Assembly: GCA_026984795.1 (NCBI GenBank)
Contig: JALSRK010000034.1
Coordinates: forward strand, 1-61,011
Source: Solibacteraceae bacterium
GTDB taxonomy: Bacteria > Acidobacteriota > Terriglobia > Bryobacterales > Bryobacteraceae
DNA length: 61,011 bases
Reading direction: 5' to 3'
Positions 38,208-47,592 of this stretch are shown here, in pieces. Numbering within the stretch: the first letter of the stretch is position 1; each line of letters begins with the position of its first letter. The translations under genes were made by a program, and so were the position numbers. The notes under the pieces are model-generated. The model was not told the origin of the DNA, ran no database searches, and saw only the letters and a program-made list of their open reading frames with translations.

Positions 38208-39059
38208 TCACCCGCGGACGCTCGCCGCCGGGATTTTCTCGAGCAGGTCCTCGAACTCGCGCCGGCTTTCGCAGCCGATCGTGAAGCAATCCACCTCCGG
38301 CCGCGCCAGCGTCCACTGAAGCGCTTCGTCCGCCCTCAGCCGCAGGATCCCCGCCCCGAAGACCTTCATCCCGATGACGCCTTTGCCGGCGGCCTTCATC
38401 CGTTTCAGCACCCCCAGCACCCGGGCCGGGTCGCCGTCCATCACGACGCCGGCGGGGTTCACCCGCGCCAGGTCCACTTCCACCCACGGATGCCTCGCGG
38501 CGGCCTCCAGCGCGCCCAGCGTATGGCAAGAGACGCCGTGCGTCCGGACGATGCCCCTCTCTTTGGCCTCGGAGATCACCTCCATGGCCGCCTTCTTCTT
38601 CTCCGGCCAGTTTGGATCCCGCATGAAGTGCAGCAGCAGGATATCGATGTAGTCGGTGCCCAGCTCGCGCCGGAAGCGGTCCAGGTCGGCCTTCATCTCG
38701 GCGGCGGTGGTGGCGTGGGTCTTAGTGAGGACGGTGATCTTCTCCCGCGGCAGGCCTTTGAGCGCCAGCCGGAGCGCCCCGTGGGTGCCGTATTGGTCGG
38801 CGGAATCCCAGAAGGTGACGCCCTGGTCGTAGGCGGCGCGCAGCAGCTCGGCCAGCCCTTTTTCGCCCAGTTTGCGCAACTGATTGGAGCTCTTGCCGGT
38901 GCCGTTCGTCCCGGATCCCATCGCCAGGCGGCTGACCTCCAGGCCGGCCGGACCCAGCCGGACCCGGTCCGTGGCGTACTTCTTCTTCGAGTCCGCCGCC
39001 GGCAGTCTGCCTGCGAAAGCGGCCAGTGAGGAAAGCTGAAGGAACTCTCTGCGGTTCAT
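38208..39059 (-). CDS. Tat-exported aldo/keto reductase
   Basis: A 283-residue protein of the aldo/keto reductase superfamily with a twin-arginine leader (MNRREFLQLSSLAAFAG). The TIM-barrel order is intact: LEVSRLAMGSGTNG, TFWDSADQYGTHGALRLALKG with the catalytic Asp-Tyr, VLTKTHATT with the Lys, and THGVSCHTLGAL with the His. The C-terminal NADPH region is shorter than in cytoplasmic forms. Tat export implies that a folded, perhaps cofactor-loaded enzyme works in the periplasm. Exported AKRs of this type are frequent in Planctomycetota and Acidobacteriota; substrate unknown. It is divergent from ggt. Confidence 0.85.
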   Translation of the reverse strand: MNRREFLQLSSLAAFAGRLPAADSKKKYATDRVRLGPAGLEVSRLAMGSGTNGTGKSSNQLRKLGEKGLAELLRAAYDQGVTFWDSADQYGTHGALRLALKGLPREKITVLTKTHATTAAEMKADLDRFRRELGTDYIDILLLHFMRDPNWPEKKKAAMEVISEAKERGIVRTHGVSCHTLGALEAAARHPWVEVDLARVNPAGVVMDGDPARVLGVLKRMKAAGKGVIGMKVFGAGILRLRADEALQWTLARPEVDCFTIGCESRREFEDLLEKIPAASVRG

Positions 39060-39127
39060 ACGAATTCATCCCCTCTGGAAAGCGGGTTCTGATTCGAGCC
39101 TACCATGGCGATTACGATAGTGGCAGC

Positions 39128-40846
39128 ATGAGGCTGATGGGACGGCTCGGTTTTGCGATACTCATGACGACGATCATGGCGGCGAGCGGTGCGGCGTCGG
39201 GCCGGAAACAGGCCCGTTCGATGGTGATTACCACCCGGGGCATCGTGGCGACCTCCCAGACGCTGGCCTCGGTGGCGGGGGCGGAGATCCTCGCCCGGGG
39301 CGGGTCGGCGGTGGACGCGGCGATCGCCGCCAACATCGCCCTGACAGTGGTCGAGCCGATGATGAACGGCATGGGCGGCGACCTGTTCGTGATGCGGCGC
39401 GACGCCGCCACCGGTGAGATCACCGGGTTGAACGCCAGCGGCTGGGCCCCGGCGGGGCTGACCAGGGAGCTACTGGCTGAGAAAGGCTACTCCTCGATGC
39501 CGCAGGCGGGCATCCTGTCGGCGACCGTGCCGGGGTGTGTGGCCGGCTGGGAGGCGCTGCACCGCCGTTACGGGAAGCTGCCGTGGGCCGAACTGTTCCG
39601 GCCTGCCATTTACTACGCCGAGAACGGGTTCCCGGTCACCGAGTGGATCCACCAGTATTGGGTGGACGCAGTGGCGAAACTCGAGACCGACGCTGCCGGC
39701 AAGCGCATCTTCCTGCCCCGCGGCCGCCCGCCCGAGGTAGGGGAGGTCTTCCGGAATCCCGACCTGGCCGGCGCGCTGCGGCTGGTCGCCGAGCACGGGG
39801 CCGAGGCGTTCTACCGGGGGCCGATCGCCGAGGCGATCCTGGCCACGTCGAAGCGGCTGGGAGGCGTCTTCAGCGCCGCCGATCTGGCCGAGTACGAGCC
39901 GGAGTGGGTGGAGCCGATCGCCACCGAGTACCGCGGCTGGAAGATCTATGAGCTGCCGCCCAACGGCCAGGGAATGGCCGCGCTCGAGATGCTGAACATC
40001 ATGGAGCAGTTCGACCTGGGGGGTCTGGATCAAACGAGCGGCGAAGCGTTCCACATCAAGATCGAAGCGCAGAAGCTCGCCTACCAGGACCTGAACCGTT
40101 ACTTGGGCGATCCCCGCTTCGTCCGGGTGCCGGTTGCCGAACTCTTGTCGAAGGACTATGCCGCCCGGCGCGCGAAACTCATCGACCGGAACCGGGCGCG
40201 CTGCGACGTTCAGCCGGGCAGCCCCTGGCCGCCGACGGGAGACACGGTTTACCTGACGGTAGTCGACCGCAACGGCAATATCGTTTCGCTGATCCAGAGC
40301 ATCTACCTCGCCTTCGGCTCCGGGGTTGTGGTGGACGGCTTCGGTTTCCACTTGCAGAACCGCGGCGGATTGTTCACGCTCGAGGAAGGGCATCCGAACG
40401 AACTCCAGCCCCGAAAACGGCCGTTCCACACGATCATTCCCGGGTTGATGGAGAAAGGGAACCGTCATATCGGTTTCGGCATCATGGGCGGGCTGAATCA
40501 GGCCCAGGCCCATGCCCAGTTCGTATCCAACATAGTGGACCACGGGATGAACATACAGCTCGCTCTCGAGGCGCCCCGCTTCACCAAGCTCGACTTCGGC
40601 GGCTGCGGCGTCAGCATCGAGAGCCGCTTGCCCGAAGAGACGTTGAGCGGGCTTCGCCGATGGGGTCACCAGCTCGAGGTGCTGGAGGATTTCGCCTCCC
40701 CGATGGGCGGTGGGCAGGCGGTGCTGTTCGATTCGGCCACGGGGGTGAAGTACGGCGCATCCTCGCCCAGAAAGGACGGGGCCGCGGCGCCGGAGCCGGA
40801 CCCATACTTTCAACAGAAGCAGCAGCCGGCCGCGCCGGCCGGTTAG
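39128..40846 (+). CDS. ggt: gamma-glutamyltranspeptidase
   Basis: A 572-residue periplasmic Ntn-hydrolase. ATG 39128 gives a signal peptide (MRLMGRLGFAILMTTIMAASG). It is made as a precursor that cleaves itself before Thr373 in PTGDTVYLTVVD; that Thr becomes the nucleophile of the small subunit. Other family segments are GGSAVDAAIAANIALTVVEP, GGDLFVMRRD and the C-terminal GFGFHLQNRGG. The enzyme hydrolyses or transfers the gamma-glutamyl group of glutathione and related compounds. The stop is only eight bases before the start of the AhpD-like selenoprotein, so the two are very likely co-transcribed and may share a thiol-redox role. Confidence 0.93.
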   Translation: MRLMGRLGFAILMTTIMAASGAASGRKQARSMVITTRGIVATSQTLASVAGAEILARGGSAVDAAIAANIALTVVEPMMNGMGGDLFVMRRDAATGEITGLNASGWAPAGLTRELLAEKGYSSMPQAGILSATVPGCVAGWEALHRRYGKLPWAELFRPAIYYAENGFPVTEWIHQYWVDAVAKLETDAAGKRIFLPRGRPPEVGEVFRNPDLAGALRLVAEHGAEAFYRGPIAEAILATSKRLGGVFSAADLAEYEPEWVEPIATEYRGWKIYELPPNGQGMAALEMLNIMEQFDLGGLDQTSGEAFHIKIEAQKLAYQDLNRYLGDPRFVRVPVAELLSKDYAARRAKLIDRNRARCDVQPGSPWPPTGDTVYLTVVDRNGNIVSLIQSIYLAFGSGVVVDGFGFHLQNRGGLFTLEEGHPNELQPRKRPFHTIIPGLMEKGNRHIGFGIMGGLNQAQAHAQFVSNIVDHGMNIQLALEAPRFTKLDFGGCGVSIESRLPEETLSGLRRWGHQLEVLEDFASPMGGGQAVLFDSATGVKYGASSPRKDGAAAPEPDPYFQQKQQPAAPAG

Positions 40847-40854
40847 GAAGAGCC

Positions 40855-41445
40855 ATGTTCTTGAAACACGTCGAGCAGAACCCCGATCCCGCGAGCAGCA
40901 TGGGGCGCCGGATTCGGCGGCTCGCGGAATTGGGCATCGAGGCGCCCCAGATTCTCCACATCTTCGCTTATAAGCCGGCCGTGGCGGCCGCTCTCGGCGA
41001 ATTCAGCCAGATCGTGATGCGCGGGCCGTCGCCGCTCAGCCCAGGATTGCGCGAGCTGATTGCGGCCTTCACTTCGGACCGCAACCACTGCGTCTTTTGA
41101 CGGGAAGCCCATGCCGCCGGTGCGGCGGAACTGCTGGGCGACCGGAAGCTGGTGGACGCCGTCCTGGATGATTATCGCGCGGCGCCCATCCCGGAAGCGG
41201 AAAAGGCCCTCTTCGCTTTCGTCGAGAAGGTCACTGCGTGCTGCGCCGAGGTCCGGCAGCAGGACATCGACCGGTTGCATGAGGCGGGCTGGGCGGACGA
41301 AGCCATCCTGGACGCGGTGCTGGTCTGCGCGCTCTTCAACTTCTACAACCGGCTCGTGGACGCTACCGGCGTTCCCCCACTGTCCGAGCGCGGCCACGCC
41401 GAATCCGGGCGGCGCATCGCTCGGGAAGGCTATGGGATGCGGTAG
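40855..41445 (+). CDS. AhpD/CMD-like selenoprotein (CxxU) with in-frame TGA
   Basis: A predicted 196-residue alkylhydroperoxidase-like protein whose frame is interrupted once, by TGA at 41098-41100. Residues before it end DRNHCVF, and the frame continues REAHAAGAAELLGD. In AhpD/carboxymuconolactone-decarboxylase-like peroxidases this is the N-x-C-x-x-C-x-x-x-H active site, so the TGA replaces the second redox Cys (C79, U82) and the His five residues later is kept. The 114 codons after the TGA look like normal family sequence up to a TAG. A small hairpin just after the TGA fits a bacterial SECIS. It starts eight bases after ggt with GGAAGAG as ribosome site. The alternative is a nonsense pseudogene. 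Confidence 0.85.
41114..41128 (+). promoter_or_regulatory. candidate bacterial SECIS hairpin
   Basis: CCGCC (41114-41118) pairs with GGCGG (41124-41128) around the loop GGTGC. The loop starts 18 bases after the TGA and opens with GG, as the SelB-recognised loops of known bacterial SECIS elements do (for example the GGU loop of fdhF). The stem is short, and an alternative register GCCGC/GCGGC with loop CGGT is also possible. Confidence 0.6.
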
Positions 41446-41452
41446 TCCGGCG

Positions 41453-42463
41453 TCATCGGAGCTGACGGGTTAGGTTCGCCGCTTCGCGCAACGCCCTCTC
41501 GAAGACTGGATCCGGGCCCTCGATGGCCAGCTCTTCTTTGAGCAGGGAGGTTTCGTCACGGGGTTCGATCCGGGTCCAGGAGACCGATTCTCCCACCCGC
41601 ACTTCGACGCCCCCCTCCCCAAGCGTGGAGAGCGTCAAGGTGAGTGCGGGGCCTTCAATGGCCGCCGCGACGATTCCGCCGCCGGCCTGCTCCCCGGGCG
41701 TTTCGGCGGCAGTGAAGACGCAGGCCGGGCGGTTGGCGAAGGCGTCCCGGAGCCACCCGGCCAGGTAAAGAGCCTCGGCCCCGGGAGCGGAACCGGTATG
41801 GGCCACCGTGATTTTTTCCACTTCGTACGGGCCGGCTCCGGCGCACGAGGCGAAGGTCTGGGCCAAGAGCTCGCGCCAGCGGGTGAGCCGGGTCCAAGCC
41901 AGATCTGCCACGAGCAGTCCCCGGGAGCGAAGCGTCTCGATCCGGTTGAACGCGGCGCCCGGCTCGGCTCCGTGCGAATCAACGATGACTTTCCCGGCGG
42001 TCTGCAGCAGGGGCCCGGCCCCGTCGAGGTCCAGCAGGTCCATCTGTATGCACCACAAGACGACGGGGAGGTCCGGCGCCGTCAAGGCCCGCACGACCGG
42101 CGGCAGATCGGCTACAGCGCCCGCGGCCGCGCGGAGGTGGACCTGCTCGATGCAAACCTGTCGGCGGCTCCCGAAAGTCCTCCAACAATGAGCCCGCACA
42201 CTGGCCTCCAGGCGGCGCTCCGGTCCGCCGGCAACCTCGATGACGATGAGCCGGCAGGGATATACGGGAATCAGAGCGCCCAAGGTCTCCGTCATTTCCG
42301 GCTTGTCCGGACTGCTCGCCGTGAGCACCATCAGGGTCATGGAGCAGGCCCGCAGCACCTCGTGGCCGGCTGATCCGGGCTCCTGCGCGGACTGGGCCCA
42401 AAGCTCGCTCAGCTCCCGCAGGAGCCGTTCCGGGCGAATCGCGGCCGTCACGGGTTCCTCCAT
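41453..42463 (-). CDS. opcA: glucose-6-phosphate dehydrogenase assembly protein OpcA-like
   Basis: A 336-residue protein encoded directly after zwf and overlapping its end by 16 bases. The order zwf-opcA is the main support. Matching segments are a central VLTASSPDKPEMTETLGALIPVYPCRLIVIEV and a later DLPVVLWCIQMDLLDLDGAGPLL, followed by DSHGAEPG, as in OpcA C-terminal halves. OpcA is a redox-linked allosteric activator or assembly factor of Zwf in cyanobacteria and actinobacteria. The start ATG 42463 lies inside zwf; a longer frame upstream is only shadow of zwf. Confidence 0.78.
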   Translation of the reverse strand: MEEPVTAAIRPERLLRELSELWAQSAQEPGSAGHEVLRACSMTLMVLTASSPDKPEMTETLGALIPVYPCRLIVIEVAGGPERRLEASVRAHCWRTFGSRRQVCIEQVHLRAAAGAVADLPPVVRALTAPDLPVVLWCIQMDLLDLDGAGPLLQTAGKVIVDSHGAEPGAAFNRIETLRSRGLLVADLAWTRLTRWRELLAQTFASCAGAGPYEVEKITVAHTGSAPGAEALYLAGWLRDAFANRPACVFTAAETPGEQAGGGIVAAAIEGPALTLTLSTLGEGGVEVRVGESVSWTRIEPRDETSLLKEELAIEGPDPVFERALREAANLTRQLR

Positions 42464-44001
42464 TGCCGCCCGCTGCGGGCGAGCATCGCGTCGGCTTCGG
42501 GCGGACCCCAGGAACCGGCCGGATAGTTGGGAAAGTCGAACTCGGATTCCGACCAGACGTCCAGGACCGGCTGAACGGCCCGCCAACTCGCCTCCACCAT
42601 GTCCTCGCGGATGTAGAGGGTGGCGTCGCCGGCCATGGCGTCGAGCAACAGCGTTTCGTAGGCGGCCGGGGTGCGGACGCCGAAGCCGGCCCCGTAGTTG
42701 AAATCCATCGAGACCGAGCGCAGCTTCATTCCGCTGCCGGGCCGCTTGGCCAAGAAGCGCAGGGAAATGCCCTCGTCCGGCTGGATGCGCAAAACGAGGA
42801 GATTGGGCTGTATCCATCGGCCTGCTGCGGGGCCGCTTCCTTCGAACAGGGAGTGAGGCGCCGGACGGAACTGGATGGCAACGTCGGTGACGCGGCGGGC
42901 CAGACGCTTGCCGGTACGCAGATAGAAAGGCACTCCGGCCCAGCGCCAGTTATCCACGTAGAAAGTGACGGCGGCGTAAGTCTCGGTTCGCGACTCCGGG
43001 TCCACTCCGGGCTCTTGCCGAAAGCCCGGCACGTCTTCGCCGCCGATCCGGGCCGGACCGTACTGGCCGGCTACGGCGTGTGCGGGAACCTCTTCAGGCC
43101 GCCAGAGCCGGATGGAGCGCAGCAGCTTCGCCCGTTCGTCGCGGACCGCTTCGGCTTCGAAGGCGGCCGGGGGCTCCATGCCCACGGTGGCCATGACTTG
43201 CAGCAGGTGGTTCTGGATCATGTCCCGTAGCGCGCCCGCCTGCTGGTAGTACGCCCCCCGGCCCTCGACGCCGATCGATTCGGCGGCGGTGATCTGTATG
43301 TGATCCACGTAGCGTCGGTTCCAGAGCGGCTCGAAGATGCCATTGCCGAAGCGGAAAGCGAGGATGTTCTGGACCGTCTCCTTACCCAGGTAGTGGTCGA
43401 TCCGGTAGATCTCGCTCTCTTGAAAGACCCGCTGGACACGGCCGCACAGCTCGCTGGCGCTCGCGGTATCGTGCCCGAAGGGTTTCTCGATGACGACCCG
43501 CCGCCAGCCCCTGCCATTCGCCAGGCCGGCTCTTCCGAGCTGTTCGACGATAGGGGCGTAAAGCGCGGGCGCGGTGGCCAGATAGAACAGGACGTTGTCG
43601 GGCATTTCCCGGCCGGCTGTGACTTCCTCGATCCGGGACCGGAGGGCCTGGTAGAGGCCGGCGTCGCGCGAATCTCCGGGAACGTAAAAGAGGCCGCGGG
43701 CGAATTCGTCCCAGTGATCCGGCTGAAACGGGGTATCGGCGGAGAACTCCCGGACCGCGGCGCGCATCTTTTCGCGGAAGGCTTCGTCGGTGAGGGGCGT
43801 GCGGGAATTGCCCACCACGGCGAAGCCAGGCGGCAACAGCCGCTCGCATCTCATGTGGAACAGGGCCGGAATCAGCTTCCGCCGGGCCAGATCGCCGTTG
43901 GCCCCGAAGAGCACCACGACGCACGGCTCGGCCCGGCGGTGGAACCGCAGCGGATCATCCAGCGGCATCGCTCGCTCTGGTTCCGTTGCAGCGCTTCGCA
44001 T
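42448..44001 (-). CDS. zwf: glucose-6-phosphate 1-dehydrogenase
   Basis: A 517-residue cytoplasmic enzyme making 6-phosphogluconolactone and NADPH, the entry to the oxidative pentose phosphate path. The coenzyme motif is VLFGANGDLARRKLIPALF (Asn in place of the usual Ser). The active-site signature is YRIDHYLGKETVQN with the catalytic His. KPFGHDTASA and the substrate-binding C-terminal part are intact. ATG 43968 (residue 12) is an equally good start and leaves the normal N-terminal length. It overlaps opcA and is divergent from a receiver-domain gene. Confidence 0.95.
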   Translation of the reverse strand: MRSAATEPERAMPLDDPLRFHRRAEPCVVVLFGANGDLARRKLIPALFHMRCERLLPPGFAVVGNSRTPLTDEAFREKMRAAVREFSADTPFQPDHWDEFARGLFYVPGDSRDAGLYQALRSRIEEVTAGREMPDNVLFYLATAPALYAPIVEQLGRAGLANGRGWRRVVIEKPFGHDTASASELCGRVQRVFQESEIYRIDHYLGKETVQNILAFRFGNGIFEPLWNRRYVDHIQITAAESIGVEGRGAYYQQAGALRDMIQNHLLQVMATVGMEPPAAFEAEAVRDERAKLLRSIRLWRPEEVPAHAVAGQYGPARIGGEDVPGFRQEPGVDPESRTETYAAVTFYVDNWRWAGVPFYLRTGKRLARRVTDVAIQFRPAPHSLFEGSGPAAGRWIQPNLLVLRIQPDEGISLRFLAKRPGSGMKLRSVSMDFNYGAGFGVRTPAAYETLLLDAMAGDATLYIREDMVEASWRAVQPVLDVWSESEFDFPNYPAGSWGPPEADAMLARSGRQWRNP

Positions 44002-44138
44002 CCCCCTTCACCGTAACATTTCGGCCGCCTTCGGGGCGCTTGCGGGAGCAACGCGGAACCCGCTAGAATTGAAGCACCTGCCGGAACGGTGTACCCCTCG
44101 TCCGAGCCGGGCGCCGTAGAAAGTCTCACACCGTCTGA

Positions 44139-44150
44139 CAAACCGGTTTG
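44139..44150. promoter_or_regulatory. 12-bp perfect palindrome before the receiver gene
   Basis: CAAACCGGTTTG lies 17 bases before the ATG at 44168, in the divergent region with zwf. Its size and symmetry suit a dimeric regulator, but no matching regulator is adjacent, so this is tentative. Confidence 0.3.
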
Positions 44151-44167
44151 ACCGAGGCAGTTCATCT

Positions 44168-44554
44168 ATGCCGAAACAGCGCAGTAACAAGAAGAAGGTC
44201 GTGGCGGTGGTCCAGGACCTCATGTTCACCGTCAAGATCAGCGAAGCGGCGAAGAAAGCCGGCTTACCGGTGGAGTTTGTCCAGTCGGAAGAGGACGTAC
44301 TCGACAAGGCCAAGCAGAACCCGACGGCCATCATCTTCGATCTCAACATGCCGTCGGTGAACGCCTTGAAACTGATTCGGGAACTGAAGAAAGACGCGAA
44401 CTCGAAGAAGATCAGTTTGATCGCCTACCTTTCCCACGTCCAGGGCGAGCTGAAGCGGAAGGCCCTCGATGCGGGCTGCGACATCGTGATGACGCGGTCG
44501 GCCTTCTCCCAGAACCTGCCTTCGTTGCTGAAGCGCCACGCCGACGTGTATTGA
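44168..44554 (+). CDS. stand-alone receiver-like (degenerate CheY fold) protein
   Basis: A 128-residue basic protein with a receiver fold and no output domain. The phospho-acceptor is probably D58 in IIFDLNMPS. The first-strand acidic pair is reduced to Q16-D17 in VVAVVQDLMF, and the C-terminal Lys is replaced (IVMTRSAF). The missing ligands suggest a pseudo-receiver that does not take a normal phosphate. The positively charged leader KQRSNKKK is unusual. No kinase is nearby. It is followed 153 bases later by the adenosine-specific kinase gene. Confidence 0.72.
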   Translation: MPKQRSNKKKVVAVVQDLMFTVKISEAAKKAGLPVEFVQSEEDVLDKAKQNPTAIIFDLNMPSVNALKLIRELKKDANSKKISLIAYLSHVQGELKRKALDAGCDIVMTRSAFSQNLPSLLKRHADVY

Positions 44555-44707
44555 AGGGTGGCTCAGTGCCGCCGCCGGGTCCGGCATCACCTGTCCAGGG
44601 GAAGGCGCATCTTCGAGGCCACCCCGCCGCTCCACCCGGGCGGGCCCCCTGCCGGGGCGCTCCGGGCCGGGCCGCCGCGGGCCGGATTGTGGAAGTATAT
44701 AGATCAT

Positions 44708-45190
44708 ATGGAACTGAAGAGCGTGCGTCTGGACATGCCGGAAGGCGTCAACATCGTTCTTGGCATGTCGCACTTCATCAAGTCGGTCGAAGATCTTTAC
44801 GAGGCGATCGTCAACACGAATCCGAACATGAAGTTCGGCCTGGCGTTCAACGAAGCGTCGGGGCCGAGGCTCGTCCGGGCCGACGGCAACGACGAGGAGC
44901 TCACACAGCTCGCCATCCGCAACATCCAGGCCATCGGGGCGGGCCACGCCTTCCTGATCTACATGCGGGAGGGCTTTCCCATCAACATTACCGGACGCAT
45001 CAAAGATGTGCCCGAGGTCTGCCGCATCTTCTGCGCCACGGCGAACCAGATAGAGGTGATCGTGGCCGAAACCGAGCTGGGCCGGGCGATCCTCGGCGTG
45101 GTTGACGGCCAGACACCCGTGGGCGTGGAGACCGAAGAGGACGTCAACGTGCGCAAGCAGTTCCTCCGGAAGATCGGCTACAAGCGCTGA
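44708..45190 (+). CDS. adenosine-specific kinase (PF04008 family)
   Basis: A 160-residue protein of the small adenosine-specific kinase family, first characterised structurally in archaea. The conserved core is clear: MELKSVRLDMPEGVNIVLGMSHFIKSVEDLYEA, KFGLAFNEASGPRLVR, IGAGHAFLIYMREGFPIN and ILGVVDGQTPVGVE. The reaction proposed for the family is phosphorylation of adenosine. ATG 44708 is chosen because the family begins here; an upstream in-frame reading is Pro/Arg-rich and not protein-like. The next gene is metY after 248 bases. Confidence 0.9.
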   Translation: MELKSVRLDMPEGVNIVLGMSHFIKSVEDLYEAIVNTNPNMKFGLAFNEASGPRLVRADGNDEELTQLAIRNIQAIGAGHAFLIYMREGFPINITGRIKDVPEVCRIFCATANQIEVIVAETELGRAILGVVDGQTPVGVETEEDVNVRKQFLRKIGYKR

Positions 45191-45282
45191 GGCTGGGAGC
45201 GCACGGGCCGCCGGCTCACCATTTCCCGGCGAGGGCCGGACCCGGATGACACGGACTCGTTACAGTTGTTAAGCTGGTTTGA

Positions 45283-46740
<1,458 letters not shown>

Positions 46741-46806
46741 CGGCGGCGCGCCCGCGGCGGGCCGTTCCGGCCGGGCCGGGCGGCGGGTGTAGCGGAGCTT
46801 GCGGCC

Positions 46807-47577
46807 ATGAACGTCATCGATCAGTTCCGGCTGGACGGCAAGACGGCTCTGGTGACCGGCTGCCGCCGGGGCATCGGCAAGGCCATGGCGGTGGCGCTGG
46901 CCGAGGCCGGGGCCGACATCATCGGCGTCAGCCGGTCGCTCGAGCCGTCGGGCAGCGAGGTCGAGAGAGAAGTAACGGCCGCCGGGCGGCGCTTCGCGCC
47001 TTACCCCTGCGACTTCGGTGACCGGCGGGCGCTCTACGCTTTCATCTCCCGGGTGAAGGCCGACTTTCCGGTGATCGACATCCTCGTGAACAACGCCGGC
47101 ATCATCCGGCGCAAACCGGCGGCCGAGCATCCGGACGAGGACTGGGACGCGGTGCTCGAAGTGAACCTCACCGCCCAGTTCCTTCTGGCGCGCGAGATCG
47201 GCAAAGAGATGGTGGCCCGCGGCTCGGGCAAGATCGTCTTCGTCGCCTCGCTGTTGAGCTTCCAGGGCGGGATCCTTGTACCCGGCTATGCGGCGAGCAA
47301 GGGCGGCGTGGCTCAGCTTACCAAAGCGCTGGCCAACGAGTGGGCCGCCCATGGCGTGCAGGTGAACGCCATCGCTCCCGGCTACGTGGAGACCGACAAT
47401 ACGGCTCCGCTCCGGGCCGATCCGGTGCGCGGGCCGGCCATCACCGCCCGCATCCCGGCGGGGCGCTGGGGCAAGCCGGAGGACTTCCGCGGCCCGGTGG
47501 TCTTCTTGGCTTCTCCGGCTTCCGATTACGTGAACGGCGAGATCCTGGTCGTCGACGGCGGCTGGATGGGCCGGTGA
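46807..47577 (+). CDS. kduD: 2-dehydro-3-deoxy-D-gluconate 5-dehydrogenase (SDR)
   Basis: A 256-residue short-chain dehydrogenase. The Rossmann motif is LVTGCRRGIGKAMAVAL, NNAG follows at ~95, and the catalytic Tyr/Lys are in PGYAASKGG with the Ser in VASLLSF. The N-terminal FRLDGKTALVTG, AGIIRRKPAAEHPDEDWD and the closing VNGEILVVDGGWMGR are characteristic of KduD, which acts in uronate/pectin breakdown. No kduI, kdgK or other uronate genes are nearby, so the substrate range could differ. Confidence 0.86.
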   Translation: MNVIDQFRLDGKTALVTGCRRGIGKAMAVALAEAGADIIGVSRSLEPSGSEVEREVTAAGRRFAPYPCDFGDRRALYAFISRVKADFPVIDILVNNAGIIRRKPAAEHPDEDWDAVLEVNLTAQFLLAREIGKEMVARGSGKIVFVASLLSFQGGILVPGYAASKGGVAQLTKALANEWAAHGVQVNAIAPGYVETDNTAPLRADPVRGPAITARIPAGRWGKPEDFRGPVVFLASPASDYVNGEILVVDGGWMGR

Positions 47578-47592
47578 TCCCTCACCGCTCCG

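Noticed and set aside
40855-41100. 81-residue truncated AhpD protein ending at the TGA
   Set aside because: Family-like sequence continues in the same frame past the TGA, which lies at the catalytic Cys position; reading it as Sec explains both facts.
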